Of a DNA stretch of 64,000 nucleotides, positions 8,545-16,627 are shown in pieces. Each line of letters begins with the position of its first letter. Position 1 is the first letter of the stretch. The notes under the pieces are model-generated. The model did not search any database, had not been told where the DNA came from, and was given only the letters and a program-made list of their open reading frames with translations. This DNA comes from Sediminibacter sp. Hel_I_10. GTDB lineage: Bacteria > Bacteroidota > Bacteroidia > Flavobacteriales > Flavobacteriaceae. The position numbers and the translations under genes were made by a program. Where the stretch lies: assembly GCF_000688335.1 (NCBI RefSeq), contig NZ_JHZX01000001.1, positions 2,666,001 through 2,730,000 on the forward strand, read 5' to 3'.

Positions 8545-10557
8545 TTACTCTTCAGAAGTTGTTTTAATTGGTAATCCGATATCGGAAAAACCCACATTGT
8601 CATAAAGTATTTTGTAGCGAATGTCCGTTCTCAAAGGTGCTAATAAAGGCTCTTCTCGTAACCAGGTCATTTCAACCTCATGCCTATCGTAAGACTTTTG
8701 AAGCCAATCAAACGCTTTGTCATAATCCTTTGTGTGGCTGTAGTAAAGCGCCAAAAACCAAGCAGGACTACCTGAAGAACCATTGGTGTAAGCATTTTGT
8801 AATTCGACCAAATAGATAGTGGCATCATTGGATGCACCCTCCATCTGAGCATAAATAGCCTTAAACCACATGAATATTGGTGGATAATCGGAAAATTTAT
8901 TTAAAATATTTTCAAGTTGAATTTTCGATTTTTTATGAGCTCCCAGATAAAAATACAACTTTGTGGATTCTCTCAAATAGAAATAGTTATCGCTATATAA
9001 AGGATCAGCATCATTCAACACATTTATGGCCTCTTGCTTTTTGCCTAAAAACAGCAAGGATTCTGCCTTAAAGAATGGAAAAAATACGTTTGACGGGTCA
9101 GTCAAGATTAAATGTTCACTGGCCTTTAAAGCGTTCTCGGATCTTCCTGTTTTGATGGCATAATCAAGAGAAATAACTGGTGACTTGTCGTAAAAGGAAT
9201 TCGTTAAAATTGTTTGATAGTAGGTTTCCACGCGCTTAAAGTTCCAGCCATAAAAAAATTCTCCGGTATACAACTCTTCTTCAGCTTGTCTGTTTTCAGG
9301 CTCTATTTTCAGTACTTTTTCTAGAAGTATCTTGCCATTGTTCCATGCCTCTTGTTCATCATAAAATGCCCATACGCCGCCGCCCAAGTTATAGATATTG
9401 GCCATATCCAAATAGGGCTCTACAAAATTAGAATCTAAAGCAATCGCTTTTTTATAAAGATTGATGGCATTGGCATAGGATAGCTCGTTGGCTTTATTTC
9501 TTTGAAAATCGCCTTGAAGATAATACGAATAGGCCTGCTTGCTTTTGGTAGGGGTTTTTTTGATACTGGCCAACTCATCCTTTGCGATAAAGGCATTCAT
9601 TTTATCTGCAATGTCCTCTACCACCTCCGTCTGCATGTCAAAAATCTCTTTGCTTTTCCATTCTCGAATGTAGTTTTCGGACCATAGATGCTCATTGGTG
9701 CGACTATCCAACATTTGTAAATTGATACTAATTTGATTGCCCGAAATCTGGAAATTGCCTTGTAAAAGCGTTGCTACTCCTAGCTCGCTCCCAATTTCAC
9801 CAATGGTCTTATTAGTCTCTTTGAATTTTAGGGTAGACGTAAATGGGATGACCTTATCAATAGCGCCTATTTTTGTCAAGCGAGAGATGATGGCATCGGT
9901 CATGCCGTCGCTAATGTATTCCAAATCCGAATTTCCTGACCAGTTTTTAAAGGGTAGTACGGCAATAGACTTCTCGTTAACTGTACTGTCAATAGCCAAA
10001 GGACCTTCATTTTTATGGAAATATGCTTGATAGAAAAATACTGACGATGCACTAATTATTAATAATAGACCGATCCATAAAACTTTTGTTTTCGTTCTGC
10101 TATTGTGGGATGTTGGACTTTTTAGATTGATGGGTAGGACGTTTTGAGTTTTGTCAATAGCTAAATTGCTCTCCTCATCCATTTCAGGATTGACTTTTGA
10201 TTTCACTTCGCCAGGAGTAAAGCCATAAAATTTATGGAAGCAGGTGTTAAAATAAGTGGCACTATTAAATCCGACACGATATGCCACTTCGGAGGCCGTA
10301 ATTTCCTCTTGGTTTAGAATCTCCAAGGCCCTTTTCAAACGATATTCCCTGATAAACTGGCTTGTTGAGCAACCTATAGTCTTTTGCAGTTTTCGATGCA
10401 AGTTGGATCGACTCATCCCAACGGATTTGGCAAGACTGTCTACACTAAACTGCTCATTATTGAGATTGATCTCAACTTCTTGGATGAGCTTATCGATCAA
10501 GGAGTTTCTCGATGGTTCTTCATTGAAATGATTGTGTGAATTTTTGTCAAAATTCAT
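8545..10557 (-). CDS. AraC-type regulator with transmembrane segment, FlgO/TolB-like domain and TPRs
   Basis: This 670-residue protein combines four parts. An AraC-type double helix-turn-helix lies at about residues 17-120 (SVGMSRSNLHRKLQ and VAYRVGFNSATYFNTCFHKF). One membrane segment follows at ~158-178. The domain at ~195-320 (SIAVLPFKNWSGNSDLEYISDG, LLQGNFQISGNQISI) occurs in TPR-bearing adenylate-cyclase-like and CadC-like regulators. TPR repeats fill the rest. The N-terminal DNA-binding part is cytoplasmic and the repeats are likely periplasmic, so it may sense an envelope signal. Its targets are not evident; the nearest gene on the same strand is the NTF2-like lipoprotein. Confidence 0.85.
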   Translation of the reverse strand: MNFDKNSHNHFNEEPSRNSLIDKLIQEVEINLNNEQFSVDSLAKSVGMSRSNLHRKLQKTIGCSTSQFIREYRLKRALEILNQEEITASEVAYRVGFNSATYFNTCFHKFYGFTPGEVKSKVNPEMDEESNLAIDKTQNVLPINLKSPTSHNSRTKTKVLWIGLLLIISASSVFFYQAYFHKNEGPLAIDSTVNEKSIAVLPFKNWSGNSDLEYISDGMTDAIISRLTKIGAIDKVIPFTSTLKFKETNKTIGEIGSELGVATLLQGNFQISGNQISINLQMLDSRTNEHLWSENYIREWKSKEIFDMQTEVVEDIADKMNAFIAKDELASIKKTPTKSKQAYSYYLQGDFQRNKANELSYANAINLYKKAIALDSNFVEPYLDMANIYNLGGGVWAFYDEQEAWNNGKILLEKVLKIEPENRQAEEELYTGEFFYGWNFKRVETYYQTILTNSFYDKSPVISLDYAIKTGRSENALKASEHLILTDPSNVFFPFFKAESLLFLGKKQEAINVLNDADPLYSDNYFYLRESTKLYFYLGAHKKSKIQLENILNKFSDYPPIFMWFKAIYAQMEGASNDATIYLVELQNAYTNGSSGSPAWFLALYYSHTKDYDKAFDWLQKSYDRHEVEMTWLREEPLLAPLRTDIRYKILYDNVGFSDIGLPIKTTSEE

Positions 10558-11130
10558 TTAACCTACTGATTTCGTGAGATGATAGCACAAGTTAAACAAA
10601 ATAAGGGAACAATGAATTGTGCGATTAAGCAGTATTTGAAAATGAATACGACTAAACGGATTGTCAAGACCAATCTATACGATTTTGTCTTAAAATTAGA
10701 GTGATAAAGACTTTTATGCTGTTTAAAAGGTTACTCGATTTTTGATATAAAAATTGGTTTATGCCTAACAGGAAGGTTAGCAATAGACATTCGGAAAAAG
10801 GTAAATTATGTGTTCAAGTACTTTTTTTAGATTTTATCAATGAGATACTCATCTGTGACTGCTTAGATTTTTTCAACTGATAAAAAGAAAGGAGGTCCTA
10901 CATGAGATATCTTGTCCGAAGTAAATCCAATTCATCCTAGATTTTAAGCTTTTATTTAAAGCTGTATTTTTTTTTGTTAATTGTAAGATATACTACTCGT
11001 ATTCGATATGATTAACAAAGCAATTTTACTTGGTCGGTTTTAAATCACCTCTTTGGTAAATATAAAATTCATCCAGATTTTCCGAGCGCCGATAGACCAA
11101 GGAATTTATCAGGTAACATGTTGCCCCTAG
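10558..11130. other. 573-base gap without a supported gene
   Basis: No conserved gene, RNA or terminator could be recognised. The stretch holds only short open frames, among them a 12-codon frame at 10902-10940 behind a GGAGG. It marks the border between the core-like region and the accessory island. No attC-like repeat is visible at this end of the island. Confidence 0.5.
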
Positions 11131-11695
11131 TTATTTTATCAGTTTAATTAAATTGGGATATAAATTTTCCAATTTTCCTTTATTTGTTCGAATAGCAAAA
11201 GTTATAGGTAGTATTATATTTAATGCGTAAAGACCAATAAATATGTAAAAAAGTATCGGGTAATATCCATAATGCATAATTTTAAATAATGCGAATGCAG
11301 TAATAGATATAAATGTCAAAACAGACCATATAATTTGAAAATTCAAAAGATTCGCTCCAATCTCTTTTAATCCAACTATGTTATCTTTTTTATTCATCCA
11401 TAAAATCAGAGGAAGAATTATGTTACCAACTGGGATAGCCAAAAATGTAATTACTGAAAGATGAAAAATGATTAGATAACTTTTGTTCGCTTGTTTTCCA
11501 TAATCTAAAATATCTTCTGCGTTGATTTCAAGAACTACACAGATTAAATTCAAGGTTTTTCCACGAGGTTCACTTTCGTTGTTTTCAATCCGTTGAATTG
11601 TTCTTAAATTTACTTTTGCAGATTCAGCCAACTCCTCTTGAGACAGTCCTTTTTTATTTCTTATTTTTCTGATTTTTTTTTCCGATTTCGTTCAT
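11131..11695 (-). pseudogene. XRE-family helix-turn-helix membrane protein, frameshifted in a poly-A run
   Basis: From ATG at 11695 the expected product begins MNEIGKKIRKIRNKKGLSQ and continues EELAESAKVNLRTIQRIEN, a textbook XRE helix-turn-helix. As written, a run of nine A (nine T on the plus strand, 11673-11681) shifts the frame after GKK; eight A would restore it. Downstream the frame stays open to 11131, with SEPRGKTLNLICVVLEI closing the DNA-binding domain and three to four hydrophobic helices following. Without correction only an internal ATG at 11631 is left, which removes the first HTH helices. It occupies the last unit of the cassette-like array. Confidence 0.7.
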
Positions 11696-11786
11696 ATTTA
11701 ATTTTGGTTTATTGTTTTTACAAAACTACTTATGAATCTATTATTTTGATAACGGTTTGTTTGCGACATTTTTTTTCTTCCATTAT

Positions 11787-11812
11787 AACAAATCTATTAA
11801 TTTAGATTTGTT
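11787..11812. repeat. Short palindrome upstream of the XRE gene
   Basis: AACAAATCT and AGATTTGTT form a perfect 9-bp inverted repeat with an 8-base spacer, about 90 bases before the XRE start codon. It could be an operator or part of the cassette boundary; position is the only support. Confidence 0.4.
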
Positions 11813-11851
11813 GCGTTAAGTTATTGAATAGAGCATTTTTTTTCAAATTGT

Positions 11852-11980
11852 GGCTAACGGTCTCGGCTATGAGTAGTTGCGTGGGTTTGCTCTTAACTTT
11901 GCAAGTACACACCAAACTGAAAATCCGCGAGGATTTTCAGAAGTAGGCGAGAACCAGCAATTACTTATAGCCATTGTTGT
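11852..11980 (-). repeat. attC-like structured repeat A
   Basis: One of four related ~130-base elements. Outer arms GGCTATGAGTAGTTGC (11865-11880) and GCAATTACTTATAGCC (11957-11972) pair with two mismatches. The conserved box GTTGCGTGGGTTTGC follows the first arm. A perfect inner hairpin CTGAAAATCC/GGATTTTCAG lies at 11917-11940. The ends carry GGCTAACG and GTTGT. It sits just 3' of the 11990-12637 lipoprotein gene, as an attC site follows a cassette gene. Confidence 0.7.
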
Positions 11981-11989
11981 AAAACGTAT

Positions 11990-12637
11990 TTATTTATTCA
12001 TAATTTGAGTTGCTTCCCAAACATATTCTTTTCCAAATTCTCCAAAGTAACTTATGTAATCACCATCTTTAGAAATAACTACAAAACTGCTACAAGGATA
12101 ATGATATTCAAAAAATAGTCTTTCAATGGTTTTTTCAGGGTCTTTTTTCCAACTTAAAATTCCATTGTATTTTTCAAGTCCATCGTTATCTTTAAATATG
12201 TATAAAGGCTTTACTTTAGCGACTTGATTTAATCCATGTTCTAATCGTCCGTACCAACTTTTAATCCATTCGGTGTTAGTTGTTCCACTACTATTGCAAC
12301 GATCTTTACCTGGATAGTAGATTATTACAATAGGTTTGTCAGAATCTAATTCACGGTTTGTGGCTTTTTCAAGTAATAATTCAAGACTTTTTCTATCATT
12401 TATTTTTCCTCGTTTTTCTCTTAAAGTCAATTTTTTATGATTGATTGAATCTCCGGGAATATCCAACAATTTATTCGTAGAGCGAATTCGGTTGAATTTA
12501 GATTTACTTATTTCTACATTATTTTCACTGAAATATTTTGTCTTGTTTCCAGTTTTAGTAGCTGAACAAGAGTAAATTAAAATTCCGATTATAAATGTTA
12601 GTAGGACTTTTGTCTTGTCCTGAAATAGGTTGACCAT
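11990..12637 (-). CDS. Lipoprotein of unknown function, start codon supplied by an IS end
   Basis: The 215-residue frame begins MVNLFQDKTKV, but its first ATG lies within the terminal inverted repeat of the IS3-type element (12616 onward). The native start was probably the ATG now stranded beyond the element, near 14031 (ATGAGAAAACT, encoding MRK). After the signal segment (LLTFIIGILIYSCS) a lipobox Cys is present. The mature part is unrecognised; PIVIIYYPGKDRCNSS and YHYPCSSFVVISKDG resemble thioredoxin-like strands but lack a CxxC. Membership of the cassette array is shown by the attC-like repeat 10 bases downstream. Expression now depends on a promoter within or beyond the IS. Confidence 0.55.
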   Translation of the reverse strand: MVNLFQDKTKVLLTFIIGILIYSCSATKTGNKTKYFSENNVEISKSKFNRIRSTNKLLDIPGDSINHKKLTLREKRGKINDRKSLELLLEKATNRELDSDKPIVIIYYPGKDRCNSSGTTNTEWIKSWYGRLEHGLNQVAKVKPLYIFKDNDGLEKYNGILSWKKDPEKTIERLFFEYHYPCSSFVVISKDGDYISYFGEFGKEYVWEATQIMNK

Positions 12638-12679
12638 TTTTGGGTTAAAAAATTCATTATAAATGTCTAAAATTTACAC

Positions 12680-12741
12680 GGAACATTGACAACTTTTTTC
12701 AAATAATTCCCTTCGGGTTTTAAAAAAGTTGCCAACATTCC
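12680..12741 (-). terminator. Long imperfect hairpin after OrfB
   Basis: GGAACATTGACAACTTTTTT and AAAAAAGTTGCCAACATTCC pair over 20 bases with three mismatches around a 22-base loop. It starts at the OrfB stop codon, inside the IS, and probably ends the transposase transcript or shields it from outside transcription. Confidence 0.55.
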
Positions 12742-13604
12742 TAGGCCGTTTTCTTTCTGTATGACCTGTACTTTATTGGGTTGTATTTCTTGTGGATATA
12801 TTCAGGTGTTTCGAGCCCCAGGCTCCAATGGATTCTTTGCTGGTTGTATATCCGTGTTGCCTGTTTCATGATTAGCCTTGCGATATCTACGCTCTTGATT
12901 GTTTTCTTGAGTCCGAACTCATACTTGAGTATGCCGTTAATTCTTTCTGCCACTGCGTTCTCATAAGGGTCATACTGCTGGGTTGTGCTAAGTATAAAGT
13001 TGTTTTTCTCTGCAAAATCAGTGAACTCTGGACAACAGTACTGTATGCCCCTGTCCGAGTGGTGAATGATGTTCTTATGCTTGAATTCCATGTTCTTGAT
13101 GGCCATGTCCAGAGCCTTTACGACCAATGTGGCCCTCATATTGTCGTCCAATGCCCAGCCCATTAGTTTTTTAGAGTAGGCATCTGTTACCAGTGCCAAA
13201 TAAGCGTGACCGTCATCTGTTTTAATATAGGTTATATCGCTGACAAATACCTGTTCGCTGTGTGATATCTCTATATCCTTTATAAGGTTTGGAGACTTGT
13301 AAAAAAGGTGTCTGGAGTCCGTTGTAATGTGGTAGCGTTTATTTTTTTTAACCAGCATTCCATAGCACCTGAGCAGGTCGAACAGAGCATCTCTTCCCAT
13401 TTTGATGTTGTTCTCTACAAGTCCGTTTTTAATGTATTTGATTAGTTTTCTTGTACCAGATTCATGATGTGTTTTCCTTGTTTTTCGCACAAGATCTAAG
13501 ACTATTCCATCTCTTATTTCTTTAGTGTTGTTAGCATGTATTCTTTTGTAATAGGCCTGTTTACTGATCCCGAGGCATTGATAGAGCCATTTTATTTTGA
13601 AAGG
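12741..13604 (-). CDS. IS3-family transposase OrfB (integrase core)
   Basis: The frame is open from about 13604, in the -1 frame relative to the end of OrfA, and has no ATG at its head. It is therefore expected as an OrfAB frameshift product. It begins KWLYQCLGISKQAYYKR, the usual OrfB N-terminus. The DDE triad is visible: Asp in FVSDITYIKT, Asp in IIHHSDRGIQY and Glu in NAVAERINGILKYEF. IHWSLGLETPEYIH is the standard C-terminal motif. A-rich stretches on the minus strand at 13604-13618 (AAAAAG) are a likely slip site. Length is normal, so the element may be active. Confidence 0.85.
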   Translation of the reverse strand, partial: PFKIKWLYQCLGISKQAYYKRIHANNTKEIRDGIVLDLVRKTRKTHHESGTRKLIKYIKNGLVENNIKMGRDALFDLLRCYGMLVKKNKRYHITTDSRHLFYKSPNLIKDIEISHSEQVFVSDITYIKTDDGHAYLALVTDAYSKKLMGWALDDNMRATLVVKALDMAIKNMEFKHKNIIHHSDRGIQYCCPEFTDFAEKNNFILSTTQQYDPYENAVAERINGILKYEFGLKKTIKSVDIARLIMKQATRIYNQQRIHWSLGLETPEYIHKKYNPIKYRSYRKKTA

Positions 13605-13975
13605 CTTTTTCTCTTTTTCTCTATCTCTTTTGCTAATGCTTCGGGCAAGTACTTTTTTGAGAGGTGCTCTCCCGTAATATTCTCAAAGTCAGCTATCACA
13701 TCTTGCTGGAAGTCCTTGACGAACTCAAGTTCCTCGATGCGCTCCTTGAGTTTTTTGATCTGGTCGTTCTTGCTCATGGTATTGGATTTGTTCTCGAAGT
13801 TACTCAATTTCTTGATCCAATAATCGATGGAGCTTCGAGAAATATTGTACTTGTTTGCTGCGTGATTGACAGAGATCTGTCCGTTGGCAATTTGGTCGAT
13901 TATTGAAAATTTCAGGTCGAAACTTACTTTCTGGTACTGTTTTTTTCGGCAGGAGCCATTCTTTTGTGTTTCCAT
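13592..13975 (-). CDS. IS3-family transposase OrfA (helix-turn-helix)
   Basis: The 127-residue protein starts at ATG 13975. A helix-turn-helix (SVNHAANKYNISRSSIDYWI) binds the element ends. A leucine-zipper-like coiled coil (DQIKKLKERIEELEFVKDF) is used for OrfA/OrfAB assembly. The stop overlaps the OrfB frame, as usual in the family. Confidence 0.85.
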   Translation of the reverse strand: METQKNGSCRKKQYQKVSFDLKFSIIDQIANGQISVNHAANKYNISRSSIDYWIKKLSNFENKSNTMSKNDQIKKLKERIEELEFVKDFQQDVIADFENITGEHLSKKYLPEALAKEIEKKRKSLSK

Positions 13976-14041
13976 AGGATGCTAAAAGTGTTTAATTTTT
14001 AGTCAACCTATTTTAGGACGAGAGTTTTCTCATAATTACTT

Positions 14042-14168
14042 ACAACGGTCTCGGCTATGAGTAGTTGCGTGGGTTAGCACTTAATTTTGCAAGTACACAC
14101 CAAGTTGGAAATTCCGCAGGAATTTCCAAAGTAGTCAAGAACAAGCAATTACTTATAGCCATTGTTGT
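14042..14168 (-). repeat. attC-like structured repeat B
   Basis: The outer ends are ACAAC and GTTGT. Arms GGCTATGAGTAGTTGC (14053-14068) and GCAATTACTTATAGCC (14145-14160) pair. The conserved box GTTGCGTGGGTTAGCAC follows. The inner hairpin TTGGAAATTCC/GGAATTTCCAA (14105-14129) is perfect but differs in sequence from those of the other copies. It lies 12 bases 3' of the 477-residue lipoprotein gene. Confidence 0.75.
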
Positions 14169-14180
14169 GCACAGTAATTT

Positions 14181-15614
14181 TTAATTTAATTTATTCAATT
14201 CGATTTCCAATTGGTCAAGCGTGAATTCTTGGAAATTAGTAAGTTCAAAATTATTAGAATCTGTAAATGATTCTCCAACTGCAAGCGTTGGTTTTCCGTT
14301 TATATAACTAATTCCAATAACCTTTACTTCTTTTCCTTTTGGAATGTTCTTAAAGACTAAAACTCCATTTTCATAAGCTCCAGTCATTATACTCTTAATC
14401 TCTTTAAATATTATTTGAATTTTGGTGTTGTTTGGATTCTTTGTTTTTACGATAAAATCTGTTTTATCGCTGTCCTCAATCTCCCAAAATCTATCACAGT
14501 TTATCCATCCCATTTCTGTAGCTGAAAACATATAATATTCTAATGCATTCGGGTCAATTTGTTGAATAGCTGTATTTGTAAGATTAGAATATTGATTTCT
14601 AAATTTTTGTTTAAATCGATTCCAATTTATGGAACGACCTCCAGAAATACTTAAATAATAATCCCAATCATTTTTCACTTTTCTGTCGTAAGATTCAATA
14701 TCAAAAGCTGGCGCAGATTTTAAAAATTCCTTCGCAAGTTTTAAAGCTTCATCATTTTGTTTTCTTTCAGAATGGCTTTCAGGGCGGAAATTATACATTA
14801 GTCCTTCCTTATTGATATTAAAATCGAAACTAGCAGTCCAGTTGTTTATGTTGAATTTAAGGGCGACTATACTATCTACGTTTGATGGATTCTCTATATA
14901 ATCTATAATTGTTTCGTCACTACCTTTCAGCCTTAATTCAAAAAAAGTTGCTGTACTTCCTGAAGACCAAAAACCATAATCATATAAGTCCTCTGTCATT
15001 TCAATTGGATATTCAATTTCATATGCAATATCACCTTCGAGTAAATCTAAACTATCAATTTCAACAATGGCTTCTTGTGTTGATTTTGTTTCAAAGAATT
15101 TATAATCAGGAATCCAAGTTTTCAAACTATCATTAAGCTTAAATTCATAGAACAAGTCCATTTCTTTGTCTAATCCATTCTTTGGAAATCCAACAACAAA
15201 AGCTTTACCTTTTTTTAAAGAAAGTTTTTTACCATCCACATCTGCATTGACATATATCATTCCATTTGTTTCTAGGATTCTATCTCCAGAAATGGTTTGT
15301 AGATTTTCAAAAATCATATCAGTAAGACTAAAACACTCTTTAAGTTTAATTGTGATAGGTTCTTTTGGTTCAGTTCCATCTTCGAATTGAAAAGCATTAG
15401 CAGGTATGTAAATAGATGTTCCTTTTTTACCTTTTAATATACTTTCTTCGTTTGCTTTAATTTTAAAATTTTCTGTTTTTGGTGAAAGAACAGACTTAAT
15501 TTCGGCAATAGAGTCAACAGGGATATTTCTATCCTTTTTTTTATCGGATGAGCAATTATTAAATAACATTGAAGTTATCAAAATTCCCAAAATTAATTTG
15601 ATGTTTCTTGTCAT
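14181..15614 (-). CDS. Large lipoprotein, unknown function
   Basis: The start at 15614 (MTRNIKLILGILITSM) gives a clean lipoprotein signal with Cys in LFNNCSS; an in-frame ATG at 15629 lies in the preceding repeat and is less likely. The mature protein of about 455 residues begins with a beta-rich module (GKKGTSIYIPANAFQFEDGT, then TIKLKECFSLTDMIFE, then ETNGMIYVNAD). I have seen this pattern in surface lipoproteins of Bacteroidota but cannot name it safely. The C-terminal part has a carboxypeptidase-regulatory-like feel (VLVFKNIPKGKEVKVIGI). It forms one cassette-like unit between repeats B and C. Confidence 0.65.
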   Translation of the reverse strand: MTRNIKLILGILITSMLFNNCSSDKKKDRNIPVDSIAEIKSVLSPKTENFKIKANEESILKGKKGTSIYIPANAFQFEDGTEPKEPITIKLKECFSLTDMIFENLQTISGDRILETNGMIYVNADVDGKKLSLKKGKAFVVGFPKNGLDKEMDLFYEFKLNDSLKTWIPDYKFFETKSTQEAIVEIDSLDLLEGDIAYEIEYPIEMTEDLYDYGFWSSGSTATFFELRLKGSDETIIDYIENPSNVDSIVALKFNINNWTASFDFNINKEGLMYNFRPESHSERKQNDEALKLAKEFLKSAPAFDIESYDRKVKNDWDYYLSISGGRSINWNRFKQKFRNQYSNLTNTAIQQIDPNALEYYMFSATEMGWINCDRFWEIEDSDKTDFIVKTKNPNNTKIQIIFKEIKSIMTGAYENGVLVFKNIPKGKEVKVIGISYINGKPTLAVGESFTDSNNFELTNFQEFTLDQLEIELNKLN

Positions 15615-15627
15615 AGTCTTATTGTGC

Positions 15628-15756
15628 ACAACGTGATTGTATATGGTTTGTTGCGTGTTTTAAGCACCAATTTAGTAAATAATTACTGACCAAGAAAGTC
15701 CGCGAGGACTTTCGTAAATAGGCAAGAAACTAGCAATAAATTATATACGGTGTTGC
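15628..15756 (-). repeat. attC-like structured repeat C
   Basis: The ends are ACAAC and GTTGC. The arms TGTATATGGTTTGTTGC and GCAATAAATTATATACGG differ from copies A and B but still pair. The conserved box GTTGCGTGTTTTAAGCAC is present. The inner hairpin GAAAGTCC/GGACTTTC spans 15694-15713. It lies about 30 bases 3' of the 15789-16052 gene. Confidence 0.75.
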
Positions 15757-15788
15757 CATTTCGTTGTTTTTCTCAGTTCTATTTATTT

Positions 15789-16052
15789 TTATTCAGTTCT
15801 GTTTCCTCCAAATATTAAAATTTCTATTTCCTCAGTATCTCTATCTCCAATAGGATTCGTTATTCCAATATATAATTCAGTCGTTGCATTTTCTGTTTCT
15901 GCTACTAATTCTGTTTCATCAGAATATTTTTCAAGTAACTTTTTCAATTCGCCAACAGTATTTAGTTTTTTGACATTTTTAATAAATATGCTTTCTTTCA
16001 TTTTAAACTTATTTTTCGTTTTGTATTCATTTCTGTTTTCAAACTTGCTCAA
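15789..16052 (-). CDS. Small acidic protein, unknown function
   Basis: The 87-residue frame may start at 16052 or at the internal ATG at 16001 (MKESIFIKNVKKLNTVGEL). The core NTVGELKKLLEKYSDETELV resembles short uncharacterised proteins encoded in accessory DNA, without a function I can name. It begins 7 bases after the stop of the next upstream gene, so both probably travel as one two-gene cassette ending at repeat C. Confidence 0.5.
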   Translation of the reverse strand: MSKFENRNEYKTKNKFKMKESIFIKNVKKLNTVGELKKLLEKYSDETELVAETENATTELYIGITNPIGDRDTEEIEILIFGGNRTE

Positions 16053-16059
16053 ATTCCGA

Positions 16060-16245
16060 TTATTTATTTTCTTTTTTCTTTATATCTCTAATTGTAATTA
16101 ACATTGCTAAAATCAAAAGCACATTTGAAACAATTCCCGCAAAAGGGCCTTTTTTTAAATTATTAAAATCAAGTTCAGAAATATTATAAATCATAAGTGC
16201 AATACTGGCAATGATTATGAAATATATAAAATAAAATTTTTTCAT
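16060..16245 (-). CDS. Small two-helix membrane protein, unknown function
   Basis: This 61-residue protein has two hydrophobic helices (residues ~3-21 and ~36-51) and a lysine-rich tail (RDIKKKENK). No family was recognised. It is the first gene after repeat D on the minus strand and is closely followed by the 15789-16052 gene. Confidence 0.5.
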   Translation of the reverse strand: MKKFYFIYFIIIASIALMIYNISELDFNNLKKGPFAGIVSNVLLILAMLITIRDIKKKENK

Positions 16246-16294
16246 TTTTCGTTCAATTTTTGTTTCAGTTTTGAGTGCGTTCCGCCAATGAATG

Positions 16295-16418
16295 GCAACG
16301 TAATTGTGTAAGCTTAGTTGCGTGGTTTAAGCACTGAGACTAGCAAATATATCACAAATAGAAAGTCCTAAAGGACTTTCGTAAGTAGACTATAACTAGC
16401 AATTAAGTTTACACGACT
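16295..16418 (-). repeat. attC-like structured repeat D, interrupted by IS110
   Basis: The arms TGTGTAAGCTTAGTTGC and GCAATTAAGTTTACACG pair. The box GTTGCGTGGTTTAAGCAC and the inner hairpin GAAAGTCC/GGACTTTC (16361-16380) match repeat C. The far end is cut at 16418; the missing TTGTTGTA is found at 17631-17638, beyond the IS110 element. Joining the two gives a full site that follows the 17645-18043 gene. Confidence 0.75.
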
Positions 16419-16439
16419 TAAGTTTACAATTCACTAAAT

Positions 16440-16610
16440 TTAAGTATAAAACAGAAAAGACAAAAGAGAGGAATAAGGTTAATATACACGCAGAGACCTA
16501 GATCTCGTCAACATTGAAAACCCCCTCTCTTTTCTACACAGATTTCGTACAGTTCTATGAGGCTTTTAGACCTCGCTTTCAAGTCGTTGAAACTCGCGTA
16601 GATTGTCCTT
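16440..16610 (+). ncRNA. Predicted IS110 bridge RNA
   Basis: Two stem-loops are visible. The first closes with AAAAGAGAGG (16462-16471) and CCTCTCTTTT and contains a small inner stem (GAGA/TCTC). Its left loop strand has TACACG (16485-16490), identical to the left target flank. Its right strand has CAACA (16509-16513), the reverse complement of the right target flank. The second closes with CTAC/GTAG (16534-16601) around GAGG/CCTC. It carries ACAGT (16549-16553), as at the donor left end, and AAACT (16590-16594), complementary to the donor right end. This is the guide order described for IS621 bridge RNA. Exact ends are not determined. Confidence 0.6.
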
Positions 16611-16627
16611 TCAAAAAACATTTTCTT

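Larger units (their letters stand above)
12616..14020 (-). mobile_element. IS3-family insertion sequence
   Basis: The element is about 1.4 kb and bounded by imperfect terminal inverted repeats. The left end reads TGTCCTGAAATAGGTTGAC; the right end, reversed, reads CGTCCTAAAATAGGTTGAC. It contains OrfA and OrfB in the usual arrangement. No convincing target-site duplication was seen (flanks TTTTGTCT and AGAGTTTT). It separates a signal-peptide start (ATGAGAAAAC at about 14031, minus strand) from the rest of the 11990-12637 gene. Confidence 0.85.

Noticed and set aside
10761-10880. A 39-codon open frame in the 573-base gap.
   Set aside because: No family, no promoter and no neighbour support; length is within chance for this base composition.
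10891-10940. A strong GGAGG six bases before an ATG with a 12-codon frame.
   Set aside because: The peptide is too short, resembles nothing known, and Shine-Dalgarno sequences are not a reliable gene signal in Bacteroidota.
12608-14030. A target-site duplication for the IS3 element.
   Set aside because: Flanks TTTTGTCT and AGAGTTTT share no direct repeat of 3-5 bases at the predicted ends.
11852-16418. The spaced repeats as a CRISPR array or as ends of one composite transposon.
   Set aside because: Repeats are ~130 bases, structured, divergent and separated by whole genes in one orientation, unlike CRISPR repeats or inverted IS ends.
16514-16627. A longer IS110 transposase starting at a TTG.
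   Set aside because: The extra 38 residues are not like the family and the DNA is better explained as bridge RNA.
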